From contig JAEUBA010000010.1 of assembly GCA_018257865.1 (NCBI GenBank), positions 310,001 to 374,000 on the forward strand: a DNA stretch of 64,000 nucleotides, read 5' to 3'. Origin of the DNA: Stereocaulon alpinum (lineage: Eukaryota > Ascomycota > Lecanoromycetes > Lecanorales > Stereocaulaceae). Each line of letters begins with the position of its first letter. Positions within the stretch are counted from its first letter, which is position 1. The notes beneath the pieces were generated by a model that saw only the letters and a list, made by a program, of their open reading frames with translations, was not told the origin of the DNA and did no database searches. Shown in pieces: positions 21,077-32,565 of the stretch. A program made the position numbers and the translations under genes.

Positions 21077-22718
21077 CTAAGCATTCCGGCTCATATCATT
21101 CCTTATCCTATTGTAGTCCAAAAGCCCCTCAATGCTCCCCACAGCACTAACAGCTACATCCTGATCCCACAGCTTCCTCCTCGCAAAAGACATAACGTCC
21201 TTCTCGCTAATACTTCCCACGACCCTCTCGACTTCCTCGGGATTCATACGGCGGCCTGTCGTGACGATTTGGCGACCTATGTCTTCAGCTACGGCAGTGG
21301 TGCCGTCGAGCGAGAGAAGGATGGAGGCTTTGAGTTGGGCTTTGGCGCGCTCGGTTTCGGCTTCTGTGACGTTGTAGGAGAGGCGGGACCATTCGCGGAG
21401 GGTGAAGTGGACGAGGTCGTCGATTTGGGTTTTGTTTTCTGTGACGAGGTAGATGCCCCAGAGACTGATGAGGTGTTAGTGGTTGTTAGCTTGGGGGAAA
21501 GTTTGTCACTTACCCAGTGTCACTGTAGCTGGTGGAGAAGCTCATGAAGCTGTTGGCGAGCTTATTCTCGTGGATGAAGGTGCTGAGCTTGCTGCCTAGA
21601 TATGGTGAGTTACCCATGGCCCTGTCCCAGTTGCCAACGATTGCTTGAGTGACTAGTGCTGTGAAGTAATCGTCGTCTTTCCAGCTGACGCCCTCGACTG
21701 CGATGGCGATATTTGCTGTAGGAATGGTGTCGTCTCGTATTCGCACTTCGGAGCCGATGAAGTCGGGGGTTTGCTTCTGGGCGGCAGCACTGTGCGCAGC
21801 CGCGGAGGTTGGCGGTTCCATGGGTATGTTGGAGAAGTGCTTCTCTGCGAGGTCTACTAGCTGCTGGTGAGGAACGCCGCCTGCACCAACTAGGACCATT
21901 CGGTCTGCAGTGTAGTTCTTCTTGATGTAACCGACCAGGTCATCCCGTTGTATGCTTGCAATGTTCTCCTTTGGTCCTAGAATAGTGCGGCCTAGCGGCT
22001 GTCCCTGGAAAGCGGTGGCGTGCAGGTGATCGAAGACGACTTCCTCAAGTTGCTTGTCAACCTCCTCTTGTTCCCGTAGAATGACATCCCGCTCGCGCTC
22101 TATTGCATGTGGTTCTAGCTTTGAGTTTTGTAGGATATCAGACAGAATGTTGACCGTAGCGGGGACATCGGAATTGAAGGATTTGGCGTAATAGACAGTG
22201 TGCTCGCGCTGAAGCGAAGAGATCAGTACTCAATGTAAAAGCTGTAGGTTGAGCTTCATACGGAAGTGTAGGCGTTCAGGTGGCCTCCCATGTTCTCAAT
22301 CTCGAGCTCCAATTGCTGTTGCGTTCGGTTCGAGGTGCCCTGGTACGATACTTTAGCTTCTTTTCGTAAGTCTTGTCGCATCCGCGCATTATACCTTGAA
22401 GGCCAGATGTTCCAGGAAGTGAGCAGTGCCATTGGTCTTGTCTGTCTCTGCCCTTGAGCCGGCATCGATCCAAACGCCAACCGTAGAGGTTTGTGCCCAT
22501 GGCGAGTGCTCAGTCGCAATCTAGACAGCGGTTAGCTACGAAGAGCCTTTGACTCCGAGTACTCATACAGTCAAGCCATTTGAAAGAGTGGTACTCTCTG
22601 TATTAATGCCCTGATGAATTGGGGTCGCGAAACCTCTTCGTATTGGCGAGATCGACTTTAGGGCAGCGCGGCTTCGCAATGCCTGGTTCAAATTGAGGGC
22701 CAGCCGCCGAGAGGCCAT
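21077..22718 (-). CDS. MAS1: Mitochondrial processing peptidase beta subunit
   Basis: Catalytic M16 subunit of the matrix peptidase that removes presequences from imported proteins. Exons: 22718-22569, 22520-22395, 22339-22262, 22208-21514 and 21464-21077, all GT-AG, giving 478 aa (yeast Mas1 has 462). The start gives an Arg-rich presequence (MASRRLALNLNQAL) typical of matrix targeting. The inverted zinc motif HFLEH is at residues 84-88, in exon 2 just before an intron, followed by NMGGHLNAYTSREHTVYYAK, a strong family signature. The C-terminal half has GQPLGRTILGP and GTTAVAEDIGRQIVTTGRR. An in-frame ATG 35 codons upstream gives a non-basic extension and was not used. It is divergent from SDH4. 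Confidence 0.95.
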
Positions 22719-22935
22719 GGCTGCTGGAATAGGGCAATATGTGGGTGGATACGCAAGCTTGAGGAGCTCTCTAGATCTGGAAGTTGGAGGGTTGAATTTG
22801 TTGCGGCTGTTCCGGCCAATCACAGCCCGTCATACCCGCTTACATGAGCCTCGGTCTCAAGGCATAACGTCAACCCACTCTTCAACCGCGAGCTCAGAAC
22901 AAACAAAGCTGTGAACGTCCCCATTGCCTCACGGA
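22719..22935. promoter_or_regulatory. Bidirectional promoter of MAS1 and SDH4
   Basis: Only 217 bp separate the two start codons, so the mitochondrial genes must share or overlap promoters. No TATA box is obvious. Confidence 0.6.
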
Positions 22936-23754
22936 ATGGCATCGCTCGTACGACCCACTCTGTTACGGCAGCAATGCCACATCATGGTAGCACGGCGCAC
23001 CTTCACGAAACAGGCTATTCCAAAGTCAATGATCTCCAACTCCCGCAGCCAGTCCATTGTTACCCATTCTTCTCCGTTCAGACCGTCTACCTTGAGCATC
23101 ATTCAACCAACTACACTCCAAGTTGCAGGCTTCCATGCCAGTAGCCGAAGACCCATCCTTCCGGCAGGACCGCGTAAGCATTGCCCGCTTTGCCCAGGTT
23201 CATACCATCAAAGCTAATGTTGTTATCTTAGAGGTCATTAATGGGACAGGTAGATAATTTCAGAGTCTAGAGTACATCAGTCGCTAAGACGAGACCAGCA
23301 AACGATCCAGCACCGGTGCCCCAACCGTCGCCAACTCATGGGAGCTATCATTGGGCATTCGAACGGCAAGAGCATTTGCGTCATACCGTTCGAACAGCAA
23401 CTGATGCAAGGATAACAGATTGATCTCAGCTGCCCTCATCCCTTTGACTGTCGCTCCATTCGCAGCAGGAACTCTGAACCCCATCACAGACGCAATTCTC
23501 TGCGCTACGCTTCTCATTCACTCCCATATCGGATTCCAGTATGTCAGGACGCAGAATTCATAGACTTCACACGCTTACACGACCTCAGGGCTCTCATAAT
23601 AGACTATCTACCAAATAGAAGGGTACCAAAGACGAGAGCGTTATTCATGTGGGCACTACGAGCAGGAACGCTGCTTGTGGGTGTAGGCTTGTACGAATTC
23701 GAGACGAATGACGTTGGACTGACCGAAGCAATCAAGAGGATCTGGACCGCTTGA
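22936..23754 (+). CDS. SDH4: Succinate dehydrogenase membrane anchor subunit (CybS)
   Basis: Small membrane anchor of respiratory complex II, binding ubiquinone and heme with SDH3. Five exons: 22936-23173, 23232-23249 (18 nt only), 23299-23365, 23419-23538 and 23589-23754, giving 202 aa. The intron between exons 3 and 4 (23366-23418) starts GCAAGA and ends CAG, a GC-AG intron; only this splice restores the conserved HGSYHWAFERLISA. The N-terminus is a long Arg/Ser-rich mitochondrial presequence with a FHASS segment. Membrane segments are near LISAALIPLTVAPFAAG, ILCATLLIHSHIGFQ and ALFMWALRAGTLLVGVGLYE. The His of HSHIGFQ is the expected heme ligand. Divergent from MAS1. Confidence 0.93.
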
Positions 23755-23850
23755 GCTGGTTACAAAGCATCTTTCATGTATATACAATCTTGGGCGCGGT
23801 TCAAGCGCAAATGAAGCAAATGATTTTACACGTTATTGTTATATTTACGT

Positions 23851-24758
23851 CTACATCTTCGAGGGCATTCGCATTCCCCCATCCAACCGGATGACCGTGC
23901 CGTTCAACATAGTGTTCTCTATACCCTCTCTTACAACCCTTGCAAACTCTTCAGGCTTCCCGGGCCTTAGCGGAAACTCCATAACCCTCGTAAGACTTGC
24001 CCTGACCTTATCACTCATCAACGCCGTCATTCCACTATCAAACAGACTAGGTGCAATTGTGACAACCCTAATACCATACCGCGCAAGGTCCCTCGTTAGT
24101 GGCAGCGTCAAAGACGCTATAGCCCCTTTCGACGCCGCATACGAGACCTGTCCTGGCTGTCCATCGAATCTATTGCCCAGTCAGTTACCCCAAGAACACC
24201 AAATACCACGCAAGTCCACTCACGCAGCCGAGCTAGAAACAAGCACAACAACCCCCCTCTCTCCATCCTCCCCCACCGGCTCCACCCCCACCATATGCGG
24301 CAACAACTGCCTCACCAAATCAAAACTCCCCCTAACATTAACCCCCATCACAAAATCAAACCCCCCCATATCAAACATCTCCCCATGCCTATCGATAATC
24401 TTCGCCGGCGTACTAATTCCCGCAGCAGCTACCACGCCCCCTACCTCTTTGCCTGTCTCTTTTACCCAAGCCAAAGTGCCGGCGACGGCAGAGGCTATGC
24501 TGTCTGTGTCCGAGACGTCGACTTGGAAGAATTTTGAACGGGCGGGGGCAAGGGAAGTGACAAGGGAGGTGCCGGCGCCTTCGGATATGTCGAAAATTGA
24601 GATGTTGGCGCCGGCGGATATTAGATTTGTTATGGTTGCGCGGCCGAGGCCGGAGGCACTGTTGTTGTTAGTATGTGCAGTGGTTGAGGGTATGGGAGGA
24701 GTGGGAGGGTGGAGACGTACCCACCGGACACGACGAAGGTCCGACCTTCAATCTTCAT
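23851..24758 (-). CDS. Short-chain dehydrogenase/reductase, HSD10-like
   Basis: NAD(P)-dependent oxidoreductase of the classical SDR family. Exons 24758-24721, 24658-24224 and 24169-23851 (GT-AG introns) give 263 aa. The nucleotide-binding loop reads SGGASGLG near residues 11-18, and the active site is VLVSSSAA followed by YAASKGA, the YxxxK pair. The C-terminus GTVIRLDGGMRM is typical of the family. The layout resembles 17-beta-HSD type 10 / 3-hydroxyacyl-CoA dehydrogenase, which acts on short-chain acyl-CoA in mitochondria, but the substrate is not determined by the sequence. The usual NNAG motif reads AAAG. It converges on SDH4 with about 96 bp between the ends. Confidence 0.88.
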
Positions 24759-25076
24759 GGCTATGGGGTGGAATCTTCAGCTATCTTTACAAAAGGGAAA
24801 TTTACAGGCAGAGAAGGAATGATTGATGCTGCTGACATGTTGGGGCCATTGGAGTGGGAGAGTCGCCGAGGCAAGTCTCAGCCGTGCCCTAATCTATAGC
24901 CCTAATGTCTCTATGCTACTCTACGTCTCGACGAACGAGACAAACCGGTGGTAGTAATATGAGTAGGGGCATGTCCGAGTGTTGATTGGAGAGTAATAGT
25001 CCAAATAACAGCCTTGAATCCCGGGGGTATCTTAGAAGCGCTTATATAGATGAACATTACTACAAAAGGCCACCAG
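24759..25076. other. Intergenic between SDR and UTP11
   Basis: This 318-bp gap holds the SDR promoter and the UTP11 3' UTR. Nothing else seen. Confidence 0.5.
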
Positions 25077-25961
25077 TCACTTTTTTCTCTCCCTGACTTT
25101 CCATTTCACCCCCGCCTTCGTCACTCCCCCGACACTGTTGCTCATCTTCGCTCGCTGAAGCTCAAGCTCATTCTCTGCATCAATCAGATCCCTTTCTCGA
25201 GACTTCAGTGCAGCCAATTTCGATCTTCGTGCATCCTGCTCCTTCTTGTGCTGCTTTCGTAAGAGTCTTTCCTCCTTCTGAGCTGACTCTTCCCGTTCCA
25301 GTGCACGACGCGATTTGGGAGCTCTTGTCGTAGACGCCATCTCTGTATCCCCATCTGCTTCGTCTGCCACCAACTTCGTTGATTGGTCCTCCTCTCGTCT
25401 GGTATAGCTTGGTTGTATTAAAAGTCCTTGACCCAGAATGTACTGCTTTTGGTCTTCCCTAGTGTCCACAAAAACAACGTGCTGACGTTCCTTCTGATTC
25501 TCCAACTCTCCAAGCACCTCCGCCCCCTGCCCCTGCCTCAGAACAAACTCCTTCTCAAGTTTCTCCAGCGCTCTTCTCGTCTTCTGTATCATCGTCCTCA
25601 GATATCCTGAATCCTGCGTCTTCAACAGCTTAACCGCATCATGGCTCAGAACCGGATTCCCTCGATCCGCTATCTTCCTCCCCTGCTTCGACTTGCTGCT
25701 GAGCATGCCATAATGGAATTCATCTGGGTTTCGCTCGGTGGCTTTCTGCCGGAGGATCTGTAGGCGCTTTTTCTTCTCGTTGTAGTCTTTGGCTCGTAGG
25801 GAGTAATCCTAGAGGAGTTATCAGAAAGTGAGCACATCAGACATTATAGAGGTGGGTATAAGAACTTTGTGTTTCTCTAGAAGGCCCCATTTCTCCCGGT
25901 TCGTTGGCTGCGCCCGCTCTCGATGGTTTCGCCGCTGTGTTGCATTTCTCATAGAAGACAT
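25077..25961 (-). CDS. UTP11: U3 snoRNP-associated protein UTP11
   Basis: Nucleolar component of the SSU processome, required for 18S rRNA maturation. Two exons, 25961-25866 and 25808-25077, give 275 aa. Family signature: the N-terminal RNATQRRNHRERAQP, WGLLEKHKDYSLRAKDYN, RNPDEFHYGM and a lysine-rich coiled C-terminus. The intron donor is a weak GTTCTT, but the joined frame restores KHKDYSLRA, so the splice is credible. Confidence 0.93.
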
Positions 25962-27250
25962 GGTTGCGACGTCGTTAAATGTAGGCGGATTGACGTAGGA
26001 AATCAGAAGTCTAGCAATCTAGTTCATGCTTTCACGATTTGCTAGTGTGGCTTGGCAAAAATCTCATGTTGAGCTACTTGTGCAACCGTAGTAGAGCCTC
26101 GAGTCTTCGCAACCACGAGGTCTAGTTTTCATACCAAAGTTTTTGTTCTAACTACACTTGTTGAACTCAGTATGCGATTTCGAGTCGATTCGTGTGCCTT
26201 TCATTTTCCATACGATGTCCGAAACTGGAAGTCATGACCCGGATTGGGACTAGCGCCGCTAGCCTCACTGCTCAAATTGGGAGTCCTTGACTTCCATGGC
26301 TGTGGTCGTAGCCAGTAACCGCACGATAAAACACGTAGTATGGGCAGGGCTTCCGAAGGGCAATGGTGTCGGGTCATCATTCAGGATGAGTGCTGTGTAG
26401 ATTCGAAAATAGCAACTTCCTATACCGTACTAACTTGGCAAGGCTTTTGCCTCCAGCACTTGCTGCGCTGTTTAGAGCACATTACCACTATGTGCAGAAT
26501 TCATATGCCGGAAAATGAGAGCATACCACCGCATAATTCTATTCGATCGAACCCGCTTTCGTCCGAATTCTAGTATCATGCTCCTCACTTAGACTCGTAG
26601 AGTTTCTCAGACAGGCCGTTTCGTGCCATAAACGAACACAGAGGACCATTGGTCTTGACCCTGACTACTACTCCTCAACATGAACTCTGCATGTTCTTGC
26701 AGGCTTCAAGAAAACGACTATCCTTCTGGGGATTTCCCAGAGCCACGCGCCAATATTATGTGCATTGACTCGCGAGATAATCATATTTCGGCGCGGCTTT
26801 TGAGCAGGTATCGCAAAGACTCGATTAGATGCAATGAAATTTCAGTTTAATGCGATTAAAAATCTTTTAAGATGGGTCCGGGGCCTCGTGAATCCTGCCT
26901 TCTCATACTCCCCGTGCAGCTTTGAGACCCAACTTACCACACTTACCACCATCGTTAGCACATATCCCACTTGAAAGTTTCTCGACTTCTGCACGCAGAG
27001 CATACCTTAGTCACCTCTTGACACCATTAGAACGCTTCCATCCGAGAAACGCTCGACCACTACACGCAGACCTCACACAGTCACATACCAGCATCTTCGG
27101 CGCCCTTCTGCCTTCCAAAAGTCTTTACTTCTGCACGCAAATCATACCACAGTGACCCAAATCGTCACTAACATACACCTTCGTTCATTAAACAAAACCG
27201 CCCCAAGGCACAAAGTGACGCGAACCCCAAGATAACCCGTCTGCAACATT
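25962..27250. other. Intergenic, 1.3 kb, no gene seen
   Basis: It lies between the UTP11 start (minus) and the next plus-strand gene, so it contains both promoters. The plus-strand frame 26340-26573 has no motif. A somewhat repetitive stretch at 26920-27150 repeats ACTTCTGCACGCA at two places (about 26983 and 27127). Confidence 0.45.
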
Positions 27251-28018
27251 ATGGCTCCACGGAAAACCCAATCCAAACAACCCAAATCCAGACCATCAGG
27301 CAATGGCTCGACAATGGATCAGGCCGAGAAGAAGGCGAGACACATTACCTCAGAGAAGAATCGACTGACGAATATCAAGACTGGGCTGGCTGCCATGCTC
27401 CCAATGCTGCCCCCTGAGTTCCAGAGTATCCCTGGGATAGCGAAGAATCAGACAAAAATCTTGCAAGAATTTGGTGAAGTAATGGACACGGAGTTACAAC
27501 TGGAAAGGGACCTCAAGGCCGAGACGGACATGCTAGAGTTGCATTTACGGAACGGCACCTTTCCTACCGCGTCCGATTATCTCCTAAAATCCCGCTTGCC
27601 CACCCCCCCGGACACGCAAGAAAACCCGGCATACAAACCTGCCTCCAAAAACATCACCGACTTCGGCTCCCAAGATGTCAACAGAAACCCCGGCAATGAG
27701 CCAAAATATTCAACCATCTCGGTATGCGGCGCCCACCAAACTGACAACGATCTCAGTTTTCAACAGACCATTCCGGCTGCCTTCAACTTCAACTCCTACC
27801 AGGCTGACAGCACTCCCGGTCATCATCCATACATTTCGAACTCCCCCGGCGCTAACCCCCACCAAGAGGACAACGATCTTGGTGTTCAGACGAACAATAT
27901 GAACTACGACAACCTCAACCAGACTGGTTTGGACTTCTCCCAACTTACCTTCTCAGACATGAACATCGGCCCCAGCAATGGGCCAAATGACGCGGCGGGT
28001 TGGACAATGGAATTCTAG
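27251..28018 (+). CDS. Hypothetical nuclear-type protein, divergent HLH-like N-terminus
   Basis: Intronless, 255 aa. The first 35 residues are basic (MAPRKTQSKQPKSR). Residues about 28-85 form a helix-loop-helix-like pattern (KKARHITSEKNRLTNIKTGLAAMLP, then a second helix), which is compatible with, but does not prove, a divergent bHLH-type dimerisation domain. The remainder is disordered and rich in N, Q, P, S and acidic residues, with repeated short blocks (AHQTDNDL / HQEDNDLG), as in activation domains. I infer a possible transcription regulator; a non-regulatory disordered protein is equally possible. Confidence 0.6.
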   Translation: MAPRKTQSKQPKSRPSGNGSTMDQAEKKARHITSEKNRLTNIKTGLAAMLPMLPPEFQSIPGIAKNQTKILQEFGEVMDTELQLERDLKAETDMLELHLRNGTFPTASDYLLKSRLPTPPDTQENPAYKPASKNITDFGSQDVNRNPGNEPKYSTISVCGAHQTDNDLSFQQTIPAAFNFNSYQADSTPGHHPYISNSPGANPHQEDNDLGVQTNNMNYDNLNQTGLDFSQLTFSDMNIGPSNGPNDAAGWTMEF

Positions 28019-28782
28019 GTGCGTGAAGACGGGCAAGGACTGGTGGTATGGACAAAGCATAGAGCGAGCGAAAATTGGACGGAGCGATGCGGAACGGATT
28101 CTTGGGTCTTCAGAGATGGAAGCGGGATTCTTGGGTGGTTTCTTTGCTCGTGTACTTACATGTCTCGCTCCACTACAAGTATACTTACATAGATTGAATA
28201 AAAACCATTACTTTTACACTTCAAGCTTCCGGTACTCTCTCACCGTTCTTCTATGCTTGTCGCTGGCAAACATCTGGATCTCTTGCTCGAAATTAGGAGA
28301 CAGTCCCTTATGTAGCTTTATTCTGAGAACAGCTGTCGACTCCGTTGCACCACAAAGGTACTGAGTCACGGAAGTTCAATTTTTCGGGTTCTTGTAATGC
28401 CTGAGCTTGGGCTCTGAGGAAAACCTCTCAACGATGCAGCGAATGTTCCGTATCAGATGCAGCTGGAGGTCACCATTAGATATGTGAATACTAGGCAGTC
28501 GTGGTCGATCATTACTTTAGATCTCGCGCCTTCCCCGTACACGTTAAGATTGGAAAAGCCAAGACCATGCAGCACGTGACTCAGCCCTACGAAAAATAAG
28601 CGAAATTCACAAATCGGAGCTTCGTTCGCGACAACGTCCACCACTACGAATACCTCTTCTACCTCCCTCTCATCAATTCTCCCAATCCCCTCCGTAACGG
28701 AAGACACCAGGTACCGCTCTCCCCTCCCATACTACCCAAACCAAAAGCTCCAGCTAACCCACATGCATTCTCGCCAGACAAA
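28019..28782. other. Intergenic before RPL31
   Basis: 764 bp holding the upstream gene's 3' UTR and the RPL31 promoter. Minus-strand frames here are shadows without domains. Confidence 0.45.
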
Positions 28783-29392
28783 ATGCCCACCCCAAAGACC
28801 CAACCCAAAACCACCAAAAAACCCACAACAACCCGCTCCGCCATCGCAGACGTAGTAGCGCGCGAATACACGATCCATCTACACAAGCGCGTATGTCTAC
28901 AAAACACCCTACAAATACACTCTACACATTAGTTTCATGAAGTCCACTTTATGGCCCCTGTGTGGGTATTCAGGACGGAAGACTGATGAACGTTTTTCGG
29001 AGAGATGTAGGTGCATGGAGTGAGCTTCAAGAAGAGGGCGCCGAGGGCGATTAAGGAGATTAGGGGGTTTGCTGTCAAGGCTATGGTTCGTATACCATTC
29101 CCACCATCTCATTTTCCTCCTTCCTCTCTATTGTCTCTCCCAGCAGAGTGGGATCCCGCTGACCAAGTTACGTGTATGTCACCAGGGCACGAAAGACGTC
29201 CGCCTCGACCCGCAACTCAACAAGAAAGTATGGGAAGCCGGCATCAAAGGCGTGCCGTACCGGTTGCGCGTCCGCATATCGAGGAAACGTAATGATGAGG
29301 AGGGCGCGAAGGAGAAGTTGTACTCTTATGTGCAGGCTGTTAATGTTAAGAATCCGAAGGGGTTGACTACGGTTGTTGTTGAGGATGCTTAG
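28783..29392 (+). CDS. RPL31: 60S ribosomal protein L31
   Basis: Structural protein near the exit tunnel of the large ribosomal subunit. Three exons, 28783-28890, 29011-29085 and 29186-29392, give 129 aa. Family motifs: SAIADVVAREYTIHLHKR, VSFKKRAPRAIKEIR, GTKDVRLDPQLNKKVWE, RLRVRISRKRNDEEG and a VVVEDA end. Introns of 120 and 100 bp are longer than most in this window, as is common in fungal ribosomal protein genes. The second donor is GTTCGT. The N-terminus is slightly longer and more Thr/Lys-rich than in yeast. Confidence 0.95.
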
Positions 29393-29658
29393 GTGGGAAG
29401 GATGAAGAGGGGGGTGGGGAGAAGTGGCATATGCAGCATAAGGCATAGCTAGGTCGAATCAAATCAGTCAAAGCTATTTTCAGTGGTGCAACCGTGACAT
29501 TTACTCCATTAATGAGGTGTAAGCTGTATGATGAACACTAGTGAGGGTTTATCAATCCTTTAATCTAACATGGTGGGTATCTTCCGCTTTTCTCTAGTCT
29601 TAGACGCCCTGCAATCATTCGTTAATGTTCAACTCGACAGCCACCCACTCCCTCATGG

Positions 29659-31373
29659 TCACTGCGAAAAGATCCCCTTCTGCTCATTAGGCTTATAAAC
29701 AGCATCCTTACAAAGCACCACAACCTTCTTGAAAAGCCTCCTCCACTCCACCGGATCTCCCCTCGCCTTCACAAAATTGATCTCCAGCATATGCCCATCC
29801 ATGCCCTGCATAGTCTCAATCACCACATCCCCACTCATCGGACAGTTCCTTGTATCTATTGCTCTGACTTTGATCCACACTGAGGTGCTAGTTGCTGGGT
29901 GGTTGGCTGGCAGGGTGGGGACGCCGAGTCTGTGTAGAGCTTCTGTAATGTGTGAATGAAGTAGAGGTAGGGACCAGAGGGAGAAGAAGCGGGTTAGAGA
30001 GTGTGAGGGTAGGATTTCGTGGAATGCTCGTGCGTATTGTGTTCTGGTGAGAGGGACTTGAGGGGTTGCTGAGAATTGGGAGAAGGATGGTTCCTCTGCC
30101 AGTCGATCATCCCAGCTGCTTTCGTTGATGGGAATGCCGTCCATGATGGTTGGCTGGCTTGCCGATACACCGTTGGTGGCTGCCAGTCGCGGCGGTCTTT
30201 CCCAGTCGAACATGATGTCGTTGGTGGGAGTTTCTGGCTGCGTTGAAGAGACTTTTGTCGCTAGGTCATGGCTGTCAATGTCCATGGCATCTTCAGAGTA
30301 TTGGCTACGTTGTGTTTGCGTTTGCGTCTGTGAGGCCATTGGATCTTGCGAAAAGTCGATCTTCATGGTCTCGAACATTTGGGTTGCCATTGCTATGGGG
30401 TTCTCAAGCCTCCCGTCTGGGGTGAGGTATTTGTTTTTCCTGGTGAACCAAGGATGGCGACGGATCTCTGCAAGTGAGAATCGCTCTTTTGGATCCACTC
30501 GCATGATGCCTCGAAGCAGAGACAGCGTTTCTGAAGGTAGGTTGTGCCAAAGCTCATCATCAGGTCGGCCATTGGTCTTAACATATTGATCAAACTCGTA
30601 GCTTCGTTCCAGTGGCTCATCCCACGGCGTATTGCCCACCAGAAGCACAAAGAGGACAACACCGCAGGACCAGATATCCACGTAGTCACCACTGTATCCA
30701 GACTCGAGCTTCTGCCTTGCTCTCATGTCACAGGTAACAACCTCTGGCGCGGTGTATGGTGGACTCCCACAGCTCGTCAGGCAGAGCTTTCTGGCCCCTT
30801 TGTATTCGAACAACGTAGCAAGACCGAAGTCCGCTATCTTCAGATTGCCATCTGCAGACAGTAGTATGTTTTCTGGCTTGATATCTCTGTGTCCAATTCC
30901 CTTTGAATGCATGTAGCCCACCGCACTAATCAGCTGGGTGAAGTAGAAGTGTGCAATGTCCTCCCCGACTCCCACGTCGGATTCGATCTTGTCGAAGAGA
31001 TCTCCTCCTTCAGCCAGCTCCATCGCTATCCACCTCCATGTGGTATCCTCGCCAGCCTGGAAGAACTGGACGATGTTGACATGTTGCTCAAGATGTTTGT
31101 GAAGGCTAATCTCCAGGTCAAGTTGTTTCTTCGTCAGACGGCCATGGCGTACTGCAAAGTCCTTGTGGATGAACTTGACTGCGAAAATTGGTTTGGGGGA
31201 ATGGAGTGGTGCTGCTTTCTTGATGCTGAATTGGATGTGTTAGTTCAGTACAGCGAATATTCGGGAAGTGCAGTCCCAACCAACCATGCGTATGCACCCG
31301 ATCCAATAGTCCTTGAGACGATTCGGAATGGCAGCTCGCTAGGTAGCGGCGCCAATTGCGAATGAGCTATCAT
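29659..31373 (-). CDS. CHK1: DNA damage checkpoint kinase CHK1
   Basis: Serine/threonine kinase that delays mitosis after DNA damage. Exons 31373-31285 and 31225-29659 (60-bp or so intron) give 551 aa. The glycine loop IGSGAYA is near 23-29, the ATP lysine in FAVKFIHKD at 47, HRDIKPEN with catalytic Asp at 144, and DFGLA Asp at 162. The activation segment has SCGSPPYTAPEV. After the kinase domain come HPWFTRKNKY and a disordered linker (SQTQTQTQRSQYSED), then a C-terminal region (about 440-551) compatible with the regulatory KA1-like domain of CHK1. Linker SQ/TQ sites are candidate ATR/Mec1 targets. Confidence 0.93.
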
Positions 31374-32565
31374 GATGGATGATGTATGGTTATGATAGCC
31401 ATATCACAAGTCCAGAATAGGTGCATTAATAGCCATAGCGGGCTGCAGAGAAAGCGTCAAGAAAGCCCTGTGCTTATCTTCAGCGAACAGCAGCCTATGC
31501 ATCGCGTGCTCGACGCGTAGTATTTGTGCAGGTGAATTACTTCTTTCGGTAAAGCGTACCACATTCGGCTAGCCTGCCCCTCGCCGCCCTTGACTTCCTG
31601 CTGCCCTTGGTTTCAACTGTTGTCACAGCTTTTGGATGCTTTCTTTTTGTTAATCTAAATACACCTCTGTATCCTACTCTCCTTGTAATCTTTGTAATAT
31701 TTTAATATTGCTAGACTTCGACCAAGCTCCTATAGAGTAAAACGGTGGTATCATCCATGATAGACGCTCGTGGGTACCTTAGTAAATCCAGGCTTCAAAC
31801 ACGGCTCGGGCTTTTGCGTGTTTTGGGGATCGGCTATTCTCAGACACCCAAATGGCTACCCACAGACATCTCTTTATTACACACATACACGTCATTAGAT
31901 AAAGCTATGATCTGCTGGTATGGGATCCATACCGGCCCACTTTTATGTTATGTTTATGGAGGGTTTGGTGTATATGTTTTCGCATATGTGCAGAGAATAT
32001 CGCGCGGAGAATCTGAGCTAGAGCATTTGGATGCAGTGTAGTGAGACTCCTTCAATGCACTTAAGAGCGTGAATAATTTGAAATGCTATATGTAGTAAAG
32101 AGATGTTTGTAGGTAGCAATTCAGGTGTCTGAGAATAGCCGTTCCAGTGTTTTTTTGCAAAAGGTCACGTGACTTTGAGATTCTAACTTGAAGTCGACTT
32201 TTTGGTGTCAACTGCAATCAGATGACAAAGTCATCGGGCAACGATTTGTGCTTCCAAGTGTTGCGCGTCTTCATACTCAAGAAAGGCGATGTAAAGTGCT
32301 AGAACTTGCAAAAGCAGTGCCGTCATGTTCCCAGCCCATTCAATCGATCACGACATCGAACCGAGATCAGCCACGGATTGCGTGCTGCCTTGTCTATGGC
32401 GATGGATCACGCCAGCCCTGCATGTTCCTCGTGGGACCCCACGTTCATATAACGAGATGCATGATGTATTCTCCGACAAACCTTCCACTCATTTCCTTAA
32501 GGTTATTGATTCCGTATTAATTACTGCCTTCTTGCTCGGAGAATCTGTGCTGCAATCTTGACGCA
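31374..32565. other. Intergenic 1.2 kb, holds a dispersed-repeat copy
   Basis: It lies between divergent CHK1 and the MFS transporter. At about 31515-31562 it holds a degenerate copy of the sequence that surrounds the TIR element at 37.8 kb (see separate entry). Frames at 31745-32041 and 32188-32520 show no domain. Confidence 0.5.
31515..31562 (+). repeat. Dispersed repeat copy resembling an empty TIR-element site
   Basis: The stretch GCGTAGTATTTGTGCAGGTG and what follows to CGGTAAAGCGTACC matches 37814-37850 (about 4 mismatches in 36 bp) joined directly to 38636-38647. It therefore looks like the same repeat without the 785-bp insertion and with only one TA. Confidence 0.7.

Noticed and set aside
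15489..25961. Secondary-metabolite gene cluster (methyltransferase plus SDR)
   Set aside because: The two are separated by conserved housekeeping genes (CMC1, HIS4, MAS1, SDH4) and no synthase or P450 is present.
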